From Desulfobacteraceae bacterium (lineage in GTDB: Bacteria; Desulfobacterota; Desulfobacteria; Desulfobacterales; Desulfobacteraceae): 5,902 nt of DNA. Of this stretch, positions 5,705 through 5,902 are shown one piece after another (the stretch's first letter is position 1; each line of letters starts with the position of its first letter). Made by a program: the position numbers and the translations under genes. The DNA lies in NCBI GenBank assembly GCA_015486915.1, contig WFQS01000254.1, positions 1 through 5,902 of the forward strand, given 5' to 3'. The notes under the pieces are model-generated. The model was not told the origin of the DNA and did not search any database. It saw nothing but the letters and a program-made list of their open reading frames with translations.

Positions 5705-5902
5705 TTATTTTGATGAGAGTTTGATCTCCTTTTCAAGTTCATCTAACATATCAAACAATTTATCCGTTATTACTTTGAATTTCAAAAACAGATCCCTTGT
5801 TTTTTATTTTTCACCATCATTAAAAAGCCGGGCAATTTCACGGGCGGCTTGATGAACTTTTTCATGCTGGCTGTCAATTGCCTTGAACACCATGTTCTGT
5901 CC
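5705..5902 (-). pseudogene. C-terminal fragment resembling a CZB (chemoreceptor zinc-binding) domain, with internal TAA
   Basis: On the - strand the frame enters from the right edge and reads MVFKAIDSQHEKVHQAA, then REIARLFNDGEK and TAA (5806-5804), then continues in the same frame as KTRDLFLKFKVITDKLF and DMLDELEKEIKLSSK to TAA at 5707-5705. The HEKVH segment fits the HxxxH that ends the CZB zinc motif of methyl-accepting chemotaxis proteins and related cytoplasmic sensors, and the following helical segment fits the tail of such proteins. The upstream Cys and first His ligands would lie outside the window. The gene may simply end at the first TAA, but the amphipathic, protein-like sequence after it suggests a nonsense mutation. 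Nothing I can name lies in the 86 bases between this fragment and mutY. Confidence 0.45.

Overview
The window has two parts of different character. The left part (about 1-3859) is an AT-rich CRISPR adaptation locus on the + strand: the 3' part of an AbiEii-like nucleotidyltransferase gene, then cas4, cas1 and cas2, then a leader and a 20-repeat CRISPR array. The right part (about 3879-5902) is a graveyard of broken genes: a two-gene scrap of a Mu-like prophage on the - strand, a mutY gene interrupted by a stop codon, and the end of what looks like a chemoreceptor zinc-binding (CZB) domain protein on the - strand, also interrupted by a stop codon.

Host: a bacterium, probably Gram-negative. The MutY with a Nudix-type C-terminal domain, the Mu-like phage protease and the CZB-type tail are all compatible with a sulfate-reducing deltaproteobacterium (Desulfobacterota), but this is an impression and not a demonstrated placement. 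Base composition shifts sharply. The row at 1201-1260 (in cas1) has 18 of 60 G+C, whereas 4681-4740 (in mutY) has 36 of 60. This fits a cas locus acquired by transfer or lying in an accessory island.

The four genes at the left are packed with gaps of 3, 12 and 2 bases and should form one transcript. Cas1 and Cas2 form the spacer integrase. Cas4 trims prespacers and helps choose PAM and orientation. The 30-base repeat ends in ATTGAAAC, the classic 5' handle of type I-B/III crRNAs, so the array is transcribed on the + strand from the leader at 2442-2570. Spacers are mostly 36 bases. Only the last two repeats differ from the rest, as expected at the old end of an array. No cas3, cas5, cas7, cas8 or cas6 lies in the window. 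Where a type I-B locus would normally have cas3, there is instead an AbiEii-like toxin gene 3 bases before cas4.

The array ends 19 bases before the truncated end of a Mu-like phage protease gene that reads towards it. The whole interval from array to mutY is this phage scrap. The phage gene and mutY each contain one in-frame TAG, and the CZB-like tail contains an in-frame TAA, so decay by nonsense mutation is the simplest reading. The AbiEii-like, cas4 and cas1 genes share one reading frame and are separated only by TAG codons, so any amber readthrough would join them.
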